64,000 bases of DNA from an uncultured Gemmatimonadota bacterium (GTDB lineage Bacteria > Gemmatimonadota > Gemmatimonadetes > Gemmatimonadales > Gemmatimonadaceae). How positions within the stretch are numbered: the first letter of the stretch is position 1; every line of letters starts with the position of its first letter. The translations under genes and the position numbers were made by a program. The stretch spans positions 186,001-250,000 of the forward strand of contig CADEFN010000001.1 of NCBI GenBank assembly GCA_902826615.1, given 5' to 3'. Under the pieces are notes generated by a model that ran no database searches, was not told the DNA's origin, and was given only the letters and a program-made list of their open reading frames with translations. Below are positions 43,382 through 52,383 of the stretch, piece after piece.

Positions 43382-45538
43382 GTGCAGAGTCCTACTTCGC
43401 CCTCCACCGATCAGCCGGTTTCGGCATCCCACACCCCGGTGGATGCCGAGACGCTTGGGCGCATGTACGCGGACCTGCTGGCACGCGAGCAGCAGCGTGC
43501 GCGGCATGCCGAAACACTCTCCGAAGCCGCCCTTTCGCTCTCACAGACGACCACTCCGGGTGCGCTCCTTGGTGAGCTTTCCCGTTTGGCGTGCGATCTG
43601 CTTGGTTGCAGCGGCATCACGGTCTACCAGGTGGACACCGAACTGCAGCGGGTGCGAGTTGCCTACATCGGGAGTGATTTCACCCCCGAGCTCGAGCGGG
43701 CCATCCATGCCGGCCTCGAAAACCCCGGGATCGTGGCTCTCCTCCTGGCGGGCGCAGAGGGGTACGCCGGCGACCTGACGTCGCCCGAAGGCGTCGCGCT
43801 GCTGGGGTCGCGCGGTGTGGAGCCGCCACATGGAGTGCGTGCGCTTGCGCGGATTCCGCTCGTGGCCGAAGGGCGACTGCGCGGCAGCCTCTCCCTGCGG
43901 TTCGCCGATTGCCAGGAGTTCCCGGAGCCGGAACGCGCGCTGCTGCGGGACTTTGCGACCTATGCCGCAATCGCCATTCGCAACGCCGAACAATTCGACA
44001 GTGAGCGCCGAGCGCGCGCGCTGGCGGAGGCGGCGACTCGGCTTTCCGGCATTTGGCTTTCGTCTCCGTCGCGTGATCGCTGTGTGAACGACTCCCTCGC
44101 CATCATCGACGAGGCCCTCCCAGGCGCCGGCCGCGCGATCGCGGTGGTGTCGATCGACGGCCTCGAACTGCGATGGGTGGCGGCGCGTGGGAGCCTTTCG
44201 CCACTGGCAGGAGTTGTGGTCTCACTCGCCACACATCCGGACCACGCCTCGGATGAAAAGCAGCTGCGACAGCTGCTCGAGGCCAACGGAATGCCCGGTG
44301 CTGCTCAGCTGACGCTGCTCGAAGCGGCCGGTCAGCTGCAGGGCATCCTCTGCTCAACCCCGCACGCCGATTCCTTCCGCGGCACGTTCGAGGAATTGCG
44401 CACCCTCGCCGCACCCCTCACGGTGGGCGTGGCGAACATGCGGCTCGAAGAAGCGGAACGGGAGCGCCATGCGCGCGAACGCATGATGGCCACCGCCCTG
44501 GCCAACATGGATCAGGCGGTGCTGATCGTTGGGCTCGACCGTCGCGTGCGTTTTGCCAACGGCGCGGCAATCAAGGAGTACGGGTTTGCCGGTGAGGAGT
44601 TCATTGGGCTTTCGCTCGACCAGCTTGTCGACACGGCCGCTGCCGCACGCCGACTGGGGAGTCCCGCCATGGAGGCTACCGGCGTCTGGGTCGCCGAACA
44701 CGTCCACGCCCGCAAGGACGGGTCGCGATTCCCTGCCTCGGTGCTCATCTCGTACATCCGGGACCACAACAACATCCCCGTCGGGCAAGTGCTCACCATC
44801 CGCAACCTTTCCGAGGAGCAGCGCATCCAGCAGCAGTTGCGCCAGAGCGAAAAGCTCGCCGCCCTTGGCGAGCTGGTTGCAGGCGTCGCGCACGAACTGA
44901 ACAACCCGCTGGCCGGGATTTCGGCCTTCGCGCAGCTCCTCATGGAAGATCAGCTGCCGGTGGAGCAGCATGATTCCATTCGGCTCATCAAACGCGAAGC
45001 CGATCGCGCGGTCGGTGTCATTCGCGATCTCCTCCTCTTCTCGCGCAAGAGTGGTCCCACGCTGGCAGAGGTCTCGGTCAACGAGATGGTCGAGCTGACC
45101 CTGCGTCTCCGGGGCTATGCACTCAGGTCAGCCGGGATTGACGTGCGCCTCGACCTTGAACCCGACTTGCCGCCCATCTCTGGCGACGCACCCAGATTGC
45201 AGCAGGTCCTGCTGAACCTGATCGTCAACGCTGAGCACGCCTTGAGTCACGCGGAGTTGAAGCGTCTGGTGGTCCGCTCAACCCGGCATGAGTCGACAGT
45301 CGTCGTGATCGTGTCCGATTCGGGGATCGGCATGGACGACGCCACCCGCGAGCGGATTTTCGAGCCGTTTTTCACCACGAAACCCGCTGGTGAGGGCACC
45401 GGACTGGGGCTCAGTGTCAGCTACGGCATAGTTAGGGCACATGGTGGCCACTTGTACGTCGAAAGCAAACCGGGAGTGGGCACCACCTTCCGTCTCGAGT
45501 TTCCAGTCGCTACGGTGCCGTTGGCGGTATCGGCATAA
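43382..45538 (+). CDS. GAF-GAF-PAS sensor histidine kinase
   Basis: 718 residues if the GTG at 43382 is used; TTG codons at 43331 and 43364 are alternatives, and none has a convincing ribosome site. There is no membrane segment. A GAF domain (residues about 40-190, with SRLACDLLGCSGITVYQVDT), a second GAF-like region (to about 360), a PAS domain (ALANMDQAVLIVGLDRRVRF) and the HisKA box AGVAHELNNPLAGI (His about 504) precede the ATPase (NLIVNAEHAL, DSGIGM, FEPFFTTK, GTGLGLS). It autophosphorylates on the His. The stand-alone receiver at 48013 is a possible partner. Confidence 0.88.
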   Translation: MQSPTSPSTDQPVSASHTPVDAETLGRMYADLLAREQQRARHAETLSEAALSLSQTTTPGALLGELSRLACDLLGCSGITVYQVDTELQRVRVAYIGSDFTPELERAIHAGLENPGIVALLLAGAEGYAGDLTSPEGVALLGSRGVEPPHGVRALARIPLVAEGRLRGSLSLRFADCQEFPEPERALLRDFATYAAIAIRNAEQFDSERRARALAEAATRLSGIWLSSPSRDRCVNDSLAIIDEALPGAGRAIAVVSIDGLELRWVAARGSLSPLAGVVVSLATHPDHASDEKQLRQLLEANGMPGAAQLTLLEAAGQLQGILCSTPHADSFRGTFEELRTLAAPLTVGVANMRLEEAERERHARERMMATALANMDQAVLIVGLDRRVRFANGAAIKEYGFAGEEFIGLSLDQLVDTAAAARRLGSPAMEATGVWVAEHVHARKDGSRFPASVLISYIRDHNNIPVGQVLTIRNLSEEQRIQQQLRQSEKLAALGELVAGVAHELNNPLAGISAFAQLLMEDQLPVEQHDSIRLIKREADRAVGVIRDLLLFSRKSGPTLAEVSVNEMVELTLRLRGYALRSAGIDVRLDLEPDLPPISGDAPRLQQVLLNLIVNAEHALSHAELKRLVVRSTRHESTVVVIVSDSGIGMDDATRERIFEPFFTTKPAGEGTGLGLSVSYGIVRAHGGHLYVESKPGVGTTFRLEFPVATVPLAVSA

Positions 45539-45569
45539 GCCCGCGGAGGGTGCTCACCACATTGGGCGC

Positions 45570-45598
45570 TTGACGGACGGGCGGCTCAATTGTAGAAG
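45570..45598 (+). promoter_or_regulatory. Sigma-70-like promoter upstream of the H1-like gene
   Basis: TTGACG (45570-45575) and TAGAAG (45593-45598) at the optimal 17-base spacing, about 80 bases upstream of the ATG at 45682. Confidence 0.45.
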
Positions 45599-45681
45599 GG
45601 TGGCTCGGGAGATCGCGGCATTTCTCTTTCGCCTCGCGTCACCCAACGACACGCTCGTCTTTCATACCACGGAGGAAATAC

Positions 45682-46356
45682 ATGGCGCGCGGCAGCACGG
45701 ATGACACGCTCCGATTCTCGGACGACGACGACATGGACGACGTCGGGTATGGCGGCGGATCGTCGTCATACGACGATGATGACGAGGATGATGATGGCTG
45801 GGGGTCGACCAAACACGACGACAGCCTGTGGGAGGACCCTGACGAAGCTGCCCTCGACGACGAGGAAGAGACGGAGCCGGCGGAGGACACCACTGCCGAC
45901 GAGGAGCCCGAAGACGATGAAGTCGTCTTTGGTGCCACACCGGCGCGCCGCCGCCCAGGTCGTCCGCCATCTGCGCCGGCTACTCCCCCCGCCGCACCGG
46001 CCGCTCCTGCATCGGCAGCTGAGCCAGCCCCTGCCAAGCCCGCGGCCAAAGCGCCATCGGCCAAGGCAGCGCCTGCTCCCAAGGCTGCACCCGTAGCAAA
46101 GGCGGCACCTGCACCCAAGTCGGCGGCCAAGGCGGCACCGGCAAAGGCTACCCCAGCGAAGGCAGCGCCCAAGCCTGCTGCCAAGAAGGTTGCCCCACCC
46201 GCAAAGAAGGCAGCCAAGGCTCCGGCCAAGGCAGCAAAGCCTGCGAAGCCCGCCCCGAAGAAGGCGGCCAAGCCGGCACCAAAGAAGGCGGCCAAACCCG
46301 CGCCAAAGAAAGCGGCCAAGCCGGCACCAAAGAAGCCCGCGAAGAAAAAGCGGTAG
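45682..46356 (+). CDS. Histone-H1-like DNA-binding protein with acidic N-terminus and AT-hook
   Basis: 224 residues from the ATG at 45682 with GGAGG upstream. Residues 1-85 are strikingly acidic (runs of D and E). Near 90 comes an AT-hook-like RRRPGRPPS. The remaining 120 residues are almost only A, K and P, ending in tandem KKAAKPAP units and KKPAKKKR. The composition matches bacterial H1-like nucleoid proteins (Hc1/AlgP type), which bind and compact DNA through the basic tail. The acidic arm could be a counter-ion or protein-contact region. It stands between two kinase genes, with its own promoter and terminator. Confidence 0.75.
   Translation: MARGSTDDTLRFSDDDDMDDVGYGGGSSSYDDDDEDDDGWGSTKHDDSLWEDPDEAALDDEEETEPAEDTTADEEPEDDEVVFGATPARRRPGRPPSAPATPPAAPAAPASAAEPAPAKPAAKAPSAKAAPAPKAAPVAKAAPAPKSAAKAAPAKATPAKAAPKPAAKKVAPPAKKAAKAPAKAAKPAKPAPKKAAKPAPKKAAKPAPKKAAKPAPKKPAKKKR
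46258..46329 (+). repeat. Three 24-bp coding repeats (KKAAKPAP)
   Basis: Three consecutive 24-base units each encode KKAAKPAP, followed by a partial fourth. Codon differences (AAG/AAA, CCG/CCC, GCA/GCG) show they are not fully identical. Confidence 0.85.
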
Positions 46357-46383
46357 CCAGCCGCTGCGTCTGCTGGTAGCGTG

Positions 46384-46424
46384 AACGAGTGGGTGCGCGT
46401 GCCGCACTCACTCGTTTGTGTTTT
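46384..46424 (+). terminator. Rho-independent terminator after the H1-like gene
   Basis: AACGAGTGGGTGCG pairs with CGCACTCACTCGTT (14 bases, one G-T pair) around CGTGC and is followed by TTTGTGTTTT. It lies upstream of the next kinase start at 46452. Confidence 0.85.
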
Positions 46425-46451
46425 CACCCGCGGGGATCCCGCGTCCGTTTC

Positions 46452-47945
46452 ATGACCGAATTCGCTCGCCAGGTTCTCGACGCACTGCCGCTGACGATCT
46501 ACACCACCGATCTCGCCGGCAATATCACCAGCGCCAATCGCTCCTGGTCGCAGTTCGCACAGGACAATGGCGCACCAAAACTTGCCAGCGAACAATCCGT
46601 GTGCGGCAGCTCATTGTGGAATGCCTTTGCCGATCCGGGTTACACCAAGCAAGTACGCTCTGCCATGGACACCCTCCTCGAGGGCCGCGTCAACAAGGTC
46701 GCGTGGGAGTTTCCCTGCAGTTCGCCCACCGAGGAGCGGGTTTTCCTCATGCAGATCACGGCCCTGCGAGATGGCGGGCACCATGTGACCGGATTCGTCT
46801 TCTCCACGGTCGATATCACTCCCAGCCATCGCTCGCGTGAGGCACTGATCGACACCGGACTGGCCCTGGCTCGGCCCATCGAACTTGGGCGAGTCTTTTT
46901 TGAGGTGGGGCACCAGCTGCGCCGGGCCATGTCTACCGAGCTATTCGCGGTCTGGCTCTCCCCCGCCGAAGGCAGCGAGGCAGAGCTCGTCTTTTCTCTC
47001 GCCGACGACGGTGACACGACCGGCATCGAAGCGAAGTATGGTGCGCTGGCCCGCGAGGCCATGGTCGACGGCAAGCTGCTTTTGATCGAAGAGGGCACCA
47101 GCGTGCGAATCGTCGCCCCCATGTCGGCCGGGAGTGACTGCATCGGCACCATGCTCCTGCTCTCGGACGGGCTCAACACGCGGCAAGACCGGGAAGAGGC
47201 ACAGCGAGTGGTCGCCACACTCGCCGCGCAGGCGGGGGCGGCGATCGAACGGGTTCGGCTTGTCCAGCGCGTGGCGCACAAACAGCGGCTGGAGGCCGTG
47301 GGTGAGGTCGCCACCGGTGTCGCGCACGAACTGCGGAATCCTCTCTTCGGTATTTCGTCCGCCGCTCAGCTCCTGCGCTTCCGCGCCCGCGAAGACGTGG
47401 TGGTCGAGCGAAATGTCGGCCGAATCCTGAGGGAGGTCGAAAGGCTCAGCCGCATGGTCACCTCGCTTCTCGAGTTCGGGCGTCCAAAACCGATCGCCCT
47501 CGTGCTTGGCGACCCCGATGTGGTGTGGGATGAGGTGCTCGAAGGTCAGAAGGGATTGCTGGAAGCGCGCGCGCTGGCGGTGCGGTATACACGACCCGTC
47601 CAGCCAATGCGGCTCCTGATCGATCCCGAGCAGCTCGCGCAGGTCTTCCTCAACCTGCTCGTCAACGCCGCCGACCACGCGCCGCCGGCGACCGACATTT
47701 ACATGGACTCGGTCCAGCTCCCGGGCGGTGGCTGGCGTTTTCGCATCCAGAACGGGGGCCCTGCGATACCAGCCGACGTTCTCGCCCGCGTCTTTGAGAT
47801 GTTCTACTCCACCAAGCCCGGGGGCACCGGCATCGGTCTCGCCCTCTGTCAGCGGATCGTGGAGGAACATGGGGGCCGTATCTCGATCGACAGCGCCCCG
47901 GAGACCGGCACGACGGTGACGATCACCCTTCCGGCCGCCCCCTGA
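46452..47945 (+). CDS. PAS/GAF sensor histidine kinase
   Basis: 497 residues from the ATG at 46452 (start chosen beyond the terminator). PAS (ALPLTIYTTDLAGNITSANR), then a GAF-like domain (STELFAVWLSPAEGSEAELV, SVRIVAPMSAGSDCIGTMLL), then the HisKA box ATGVAHELRNPLFGI with His about 292, then the ATPase (NLLVNAADHA, NGGPAIPADV, FEMFYSTK, GTGIGLALC). The usual D-x-G-x-G of the G1 box reads NGGPAI, so nucleotide binding may be modified. There is no membrane segment. A receiver-only protein is encoded 67 bases downstream, which makes this a likely kinase/receiver pair. Confidence 0.88.
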   Translation: MTEFARQVLDALPLTIYTTDLAGNITSANRSWSQFAQDNGAPKLASEQSVCGSSLWNAFADPGYTKQVRSAMDTLLEGRVNKVAWEFPCSSPTEERVFLMQITALRDGGHHVTGFVFSTVDITPSHRSREALIDTGLALARPIELGRVFFEVGHQLRRAMSTELFAVWLSPAEGSEAELVFSLADDGDTTGIEAKYGALAREAMVDGKLLLIEEGTSVRIVAPMSAGSDCIGTMLLLSDGLNTRQDREEAQRVVATLAAQAGAAIERVRLVQRVAHKQRLEAVGEVATGVAHELRNPLFGISSAAQLLRFRAREDVVVERNVGRILREVERLSRMVTSLLEFGRPKPIALVLGDPDVVWDEVLEGQKGLLEARALAVRYTRPVQPMRLLIDPEQLAQVFLNLLVNAADHAPPATDIYMDSVQLPGGGWRFRIQNGGPAIPADVLARVFEMFYSTKPGGTGIGLALCQRIVEEHGGRISIDSAPETGTTVTITLPAAP

Positions 47946-48012
47946 AACGCAAAGCGAACTTCCTGGCCGCCCCGGGCGTTAACCCGGTTCAAGCCTCCGC
48001 GACCATATCCGC

Positions 48013-48438
48013 ATGCCTCGCCCCATTCTGATCATCGAAGACGAGCAGTCCATCCGCGAATCGCTCGCCGATCTGTTCGACGTCGCACTGACGTCGGTGA
48101 CGGCCGTTGCCACACTCGAAGATGCCAAGACGGCTCTCGCCGCCAAGCCGTACGACCTGATCCTCTCCGACATCCGCCTTGGTGGTAAGCGGGATGGCGG
48201 GCTCCAGGTGATGGCCGCCGCCGGATTGCTTTCGCCGGAGGCCACGGTGATTGCGCTCACCGCCTTCCCCGATCAGGACAACCGCCTCGCTTCCCTTCGC
48301 CTCGGGGCGACGTATTTCCTTGAGAAGCCGGCCGACCTGGAGACGATTGCGTCGATCGCAGCCAAGCATGGTGTGGCCTCGACGATCTATCCGAATCCGG
48401 AGCCCGCGGCCCCGGCGCAGCCGACAACCGCGAGTTAG
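48013..48438 (+). CDS. Single-domain response regulator (CheY-like receiver)
   Basis: 141 residues: ILIIEDEQSIRES with the acidic pair, phospho-acceptor Asp53 in LILSDIRLGG, VIALTAFPDQ with the Thr, and YFLEKPAD with the conserved Lys. After residue 120 it ends in a short PA-rich tail with no output domain. It is therefore a relay or a protein-protein regulator, most likely of the kinase encoded immediately upstream. Confidence 0.9.
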   Translation: MPRPILIIEDEQSIRESLADLFDVALTSVTAVATLEDAKTALAAKPYDLILSDIRLGGKRDGGLQVMAAAGLLSPEATVIALTAFPDQDNRLASLRLGATYFLEKPADLETIASIAAKHGVASTIYPNPEPAAPAQPTTAS

Positions 48439-48514
48439 CGCCTTTCCACACGCCTGACGAGTTGCTTGGTCGCTCGTCTGGCGTCACGACCCGGACTCCG
48501 CGTAATCTACCGGA

Positions 48515-49060
48515 ATGTCCGAGTCCCCCGTTACGCTGCTGCGCACCCACGCGCGTTTTGCCCCATGGAATGCTCGCGGTCTCGCGGCTCATGTGGCGGG
48601 TCTGGCCGATGCGGTCGGGGTAAAACCCACCAATGCCGTCGCGCGCGCGGTACCATCAGCGCGCGCCGTGCGTTTCTACGTCGCCAACAAGCTCATGGAC
48701 CGCCCCGAAGGTGCGGGCACATCGGCGACGTACAACTACCGGCACTTCCTTCAGTTGCTCGCCATCAAGATCCGGCAGCGTGAAGGACTGAATCTCGCGG
48801 CCATCCGAAAGGAGATGCGAGAAACCACGGGTGACACCCTCGAACGACGCGTGGCCCAGTGGATGAGTGGGGCGCTGGCTGCGGGTGTGCCCGCCGCGGC
48901 GCGCGCCGACGAAAACGGAATCCATCAATGGCGACGTGTCACCGTCGCCGACGGCGTGGAGTTGCATGTCCGCGACGACGCCAGCGCCGCCAGCGAAGAC
49001 GCGGTGATGGCCCTGCGCGAAGCCGTGCGCACCGCGTTAGGCAGACTGGGGTCGGCATGA
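48515..49060 (+). CDS. MerR-family transcriptional regulator
   Basis: 181 residues from the ATG at 48515. The MerR helix-turn-helix and wing are seen as SARAVRFYVANKLMDRPEG and TSATYNYRHFLQLLAIKIRQ, then REGLNLAAIRKEM leads into the dimer helix. The C-terminal effector region (about residues 110-181) has no cysteines of a metal site. It is the first gene of a three-gene operon; the next start overlaps its stop by four bases. It may control this operon or the RepA-like gene at its end. Confidence 0.82.
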   Translation: MSESPVTLLRTHARFAPWNARGLAAHVAGLADAVGVKPTNAVARAVPSARAVRFYVANKLMDRPEGAGTSATYNYRHFLQLLAIKIRQREGLNLAAIRKEMRETTGDTLERRVAQWMSGALAAGVPAAARADENGIHQWRRVTVADGVELHVRDDASAASEDAVMALREAVRTALGRLGSA

Positions 49061-49779
49061 CCCTGATGACCGATCGCATGGATGGGTTCGCGGTGGTCAT
49101 CACCGGCGTGGGGCGTGCCGGCCAGGTGGGGGAAAGCGTCGCCGCCCTCTTCGCGGCACGCGGCGCGCGACTGGTGCTCATCGATCGTGACGCCACCGCC
49201 CTCGACGAACGCACAAACGCTCTTCGCACCACGGGCGCCGACGTCACCTCATTTCCCTGCGATCTCACCCAGCCCGACGCCGTGGCAACGGTCGCCGCCC
49301 AGGTAGCGCGCACCACACCCGCCCTCAACGCCCTGGTCTGTCTGGCCGGAGGTTTTGCCGCCGCGGGCACCGTTGAACAGACCGGCGCCGACGTCTGGCA
49401 GCGCATGATGGCCATCAACCTCTCGACGGCCGCCAACACCACACGCGCCTTCCTCCCGCTGCTGCGCCCCGCCCGTGGATCGATCGTGTACTTCGCATCG
49501 GCCAGCGTACTCCCGGGAGGAAAAACGGCCGACATGAGTGCGTATGCGGCGTCCAAGTCGGCCGTGATGACACTCATGCAGAGTGTCGCACAGGAAGAAC
49601 AGGCCAATGGTGTGCGCGCCAACGCACTCGCACCCACCAGCATTCGCACCGCCACCAACACTGCCGCCATGGGCGATGACGCGGCGTACGTGGAGCGTGA
49701 AACGGTGGCCGAGTGGGTAGCACTGCTTTGCGCGGAAGCCTCGCGCAACATCAACGGTCAGGTGATTCGGCTCGCATGA
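49057..49779 (+). CDS. Short-chain dehydrogenase/reductase
   Basis: 240 residues; the ATG at 49057 overlaps the MerR-like stop (ATGA). The nucleotide-binding glycine loop is TGVGRAGQVG, a D-R pair follows strand 2 (LIDRDA), and the catalytic Ser and Tyr-x-x-x-Lys appear as FASASVL and YAASKSA. The C-terminal INGQVIRLA is the usual SDR end. The substrate is unknown. Its position between a MerR regulator and a replication-initiator-like gene gives no metabolic clue. Confidence 0.88.
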   Translation: MTLMTDRMDGFAVVITGVGRAGQVGESVAALFAARGARLVLIDRDATALDERTNALRTTGADVTSFPCDLTQPDAVATVAAQVARTTPALNALVCLAGGFAAAGTVEQTGADVWQRMMAINLSTAANTTRAFLPLLRPARGSIVYFASASVLPGGKTADMSAYAASKSAVMTLMQSVAQEEQANGVRANALAPTSIRTATNTAAMGDDAAYVERETVAEWVALLCAEASRNINGQVIRLA

Positions 49780-50678
49780 CCCCCCCTCCCTCTCACCTCG
49801 CGCAGAACGCCGACACCGGCGACCGGCGGTATCCCGGCGGCCAGCGACGGCCGCCGGGAAAGCACATCCTCCTCGATCGTGCCCTCGAAGCGCTGCCCCT
49901 CTTTCGTCTCAGCGACTCGGCCGAAGAAGCCTCGATACTCTACACGCCCCCTGCAGGCGGGCGCTGGCGCGTGCTTCCCAGTCCCGGCGATCGCTTGCCG
50001 GGAACGTTCGATCAGGACGTCTACGTCGAGATCTGCCGCCGGTATCTCGACGCCGGCTCTCCACCAGACGGTGCCATCAGCTTCACCCTGCACGCCTTCC
50101 TCCGCTCCATCGGACGTCGTGCCGACGGACGCACCTATGAGCAGCTCCGTGCCGCTCTCTCGCGCCTGGAGCGCACCACCCTGGAATCAGCTGCGGCCTA
50201 TGTGTCCGCGGGTGCCCGAAGCCCGCTCGATGGCCGCTTCACTGTGCTGTCGGCGGTAAGTATCGATCGGCGCCGCGTGGCCGACCGCGAACAGCTCGCC
50301 CTTTTCCCCAACGTCACCACCGCCGAGCCCGGTGACGCGCGTGTCACACTCTCGCCTACACTCCGCCAGAACATGGCGGCGGGGTATGTGACGACGCTTG
50401 TCGCTGCGCAGTACCAGGCTTTGCAATCACCCGTGGCTCGGCGCCTCTATCGCCTGCTCGAGGTTGCTCGAGCCGAGGACACCGTCACCTGGCGGATCGA
50501 ACTCGAGGCCCTGGCTGAGCAGATGCCACTCGTCCAGCGCTACCCATCGCACTTGCAGCGAGTACTGCAGCCCGCCCACGAGATGTTGCTTACGGCAGGC
50601 CTCGTGCGTGATGCCAAGGTGCACCAGCAAGACCGGGTGTGGTTTGTGGACTACGTCCTCGCCGTGAGGACCGGGTAG
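49776..50678 (+). CDS. Replication initiator protein A-like (RepA/RPA superfamily)
   Basis: 300 residues from the ATG at 49776 (four-base overlap with the SDR stop). The pattern GTFDQDVYVEICRRYLDAG, ISFTLHAFLRSIGRRADG, YEQLRAALSRLERTTLES and QALQSPVARRLYRLLEVARA follows the winged-helix organisation of plasmid RepA/TrfA-type initiators (PF10134-like). In plasmids such proteins bind iterons at the origin. Here the gene sits at the end of a tightly overlapping chromosomal-looking operon and I see no iterons nearby, so it may act as a chromosomal regulator or partner of plasmid replication. Confidence 0.7.
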   Translation: MTPPPSHLAQNADTGDRRYPGGQRRPPGKHILLDRALEALPLFRLSDSAEEASILYTPPAGGRWRVLPSPGDRLPGTFDQDVYVEICRRYLDAGSPPDGAISFTLHAFLRSIGRRADGRTYEQLRAALSRLERTTLESAAAYVSAGARSPLDGRFTVLSAVSIDRRRVADREQLALFPNVTTAEPGDARVTLSPTLRQNMAAGYVTTLVAAQYQALQSPVARRLYRLLEVARAEDTVTWRIELEALAEQMPLVQRYPSHLQRVLQPAHEMLLTAGLVRDAKVHQQDRVWFVDYVLAVRTG

Positions 50679-50794
50679 GGGGACAGATACCGCGAAATGG
50701 TCACCACCACAGGCCTTCGCCTTGGGGAACTCCCCTGCGGAACCCGCGTACAGCATACAGTATTAGAGAACCGCCCTTTGACCGGATCCGCCGC

Positions 50795-52372
50795 ATGACC
50801 CATTTCAGGAAGCTCGCCATCGGCCTCGTTGTTGTGGCCCCGCTCGCCGCCGGAGCCTTTGTGGCGCAAGAGCGTGCCACACAGGACGGCGGTCGGTTGC
50901 TGGGCCAGGTGCTCGACCTCGTGCAGTCCCGCTTTGTTGACTCGGTGGGCGAGACGGCCCTCTACGAAAAAGCTGCGCGCGGTCTCGTCAATCAGCTCCA
51001 GGATCCCTACTCCGAGCTCTTCTCGCCGCAGCAGCTCAATCAGTTCAACACGACCACGGCCGGACGCTACGGTGGGCTGGGCATGTCCATCGAAGAACAG
51101 CACGGCAAGGGCACGGTGGTCGCGCGAGTCTTCAACAACTCGCCCGCAGAGAATGCCGGTGTGCAGGAGGGCGACGTCATTGTCATGATCGACACGCTCT
51201 CCACACGCGGCTGGGGCAACGGCCGCGTGGCGGACTCACTCCGCGGCGTCCCAGGGACCACGGTCACCGTGTCGTTTGCGCGACCCGGTGTTCCCGAGCC
51301 CATCAAGAACTCCTTCAAGCGCGCCATCATTCGCGTGCCGGCGGTGGCCTACGCCATCACATTCGACGGCATCGGATACCTGCCGCTCGACAACTTCAAC
51401 GAGTCATCCACACGCGAAATCGCGGCTGCCGTCCGTGGCTTCCAGGCGCAGAAGGCCAAGGGGCTCATCCTCGACCTTCGCCGAAACCCCGGTGGATACC
51501 TCGATCAGGCGCTGACCATCTCCAACCTCTTCCTGCCACAGGGCGTGGAGCTGGCGTCGGTTCGTGGCCGTACCGAACCGCAGGTGTACAAGGCGCGTGA
51601 GGCACCCATCGCGCCCGACATGCCGATCGTTGTCATGATCGATCAGTATTCCGCCTCCGCTGCCGAGATCGTTGCCGGCGCGCTGCAGGATCACGATCGG
51701 GCGCTCATCCTGGGCGCCACCTCATTCGGCAAGGGTCTCGTGCAGACGATGTACCCGCTCGATGGGGGCTACGCGCTCAAGATTACCACCGGCAAGTGGT
51801 ACACACCGGTTGGCCGCTCCATCCAGAAGGAACGCAAGCTCCTCCCCGATGGCCAGTTCGTCGAGGTCCATCCCGACTCGCTCGAATCCGACTCGGCCCG
51901 CAAAGCGCGACCGACCTACAAGTCCACAGCTGGCCGGTTGTTGTACGGCGGTGGCGCCATCACACCAGACATCGCCGTGCGGCCCGACACCTTCACCACC
52001 GCCGAGCAGAATTTTCTCCGCGGGACGGCCACCAAGTCGCAGGACATCTACGTCAGCATGTACGACCTCGCCTTCGAGCTGAAGAGTCAGGTGAAGCCTG
52101 ACTTCCAGGTGCTCCCGGCCTGGCGCGATGAGCTCTACAACCGGCTCAAGAAAAAGGGTGTGGAGATCGATCGGGCCCTGTATGACGGTGGGTCCCGCTA
52201 CCTCGACCGGCAGCTCGAGCGACGTATTGCACGTCTGGCCTTTGGTGACTCGGCCGTAGGACGCCGGGCCCTACCCGACGATCCCCAGCTGCAGCGCGCC
52301 ATCGACATTCTCAAGAAAAACCCATCGACCCGCGAACTCATCGCGCTCGCCTCAGCCGCGCCGCGCAAGTAA
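50795..52372 (+). CDS. C-terminal processing peptidase (CtpA/S41 family)
   Basis: 525 residues from the ATG at 50795 with an N-terminal signal/anchor (KLAIGLVVVAPLAAGAF). A helical start is followed by a PDZ domain (residues about 90-170, YGGLGMSIEEQHGKGTVVAR, AENAGVQEGDVIVMID). The S41 catalytic core has ILDLRRNPGGYLDQAL, then Ser288 in YSASAAEI and Lys313 in SFGKGLVQ. The 25-residue gap matches the Ser/Lys dyad of this family. These proteases trim C-termini of periplasmic and lipid-anchored proteins. The last 120 residues form an extra helical domain. Confidence 0.9.
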   Translation: MTHFRKLAIGLVVVAPLAAGAFVAQERATQDGGRLLGQVLDLVQSRFVDSVGETALYEKAARGLVNQLQDPYSELFSPQQLNQFNTTTAGRYGGLGMSIEEQHGKGTVVARVFNNSPAENAGVQEGDVIVMIDTLSTRGWGNGRVADSLRGVPGTTVTVSFARPGVPEPIKNSFKRAIIRVPAVAYAITFDGIGYLPLDNFNESSTREIAAAVRGFQAQKAKGLILDLRRNPGGYLDQALTISNLFLPQGVELASVRGRTEPQVYKAREAPIAPDMPIVVMIDQYSASAAEIVAGALQDHDRALILGATSFGKGLVQTMYPLDGGYALKITTGKWYTPVGRSIQKERKLLPDGQFVEVHPDSLESDSARKARPTYKSTAGRLLYGGGAITPDIAVRPDTFTTAEQNFLRGTATKSQDIYVSMYDLAFELKSQVKPDFQVLPAWRDELYNRLKKKGVEIDRALYDGGSRYLDRQLERRIARLAFGDSAVGRRALPDDPQLQRAIDILKKNPSTRELIALASAAPRK

Positions 52373-52383
52373 GTTCTTCCCGT

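Noticed and set aside
43331-43382. Alternative TTG start for the first histidine kinase
   Set aside because: Adds 17 residues of no known domain and has no better ribosome site; GTG preferred but not certain.
45639-46595. Hydrophobic repeat protein (FFGAGLAA units) on the minus strand
   Set aside because: It is the reverse complement of the KKAAKPAP repeats of the H1-like gene, which has a good ribosome site, promoter and terminator.
50679-50794. Iterons or a plasmid origin beside the RepA-like gene
   Set aside because: Only a short GGGGAACTCCCC dyad is present; no repeated 17-22 base units were found here or upstream of the operon.
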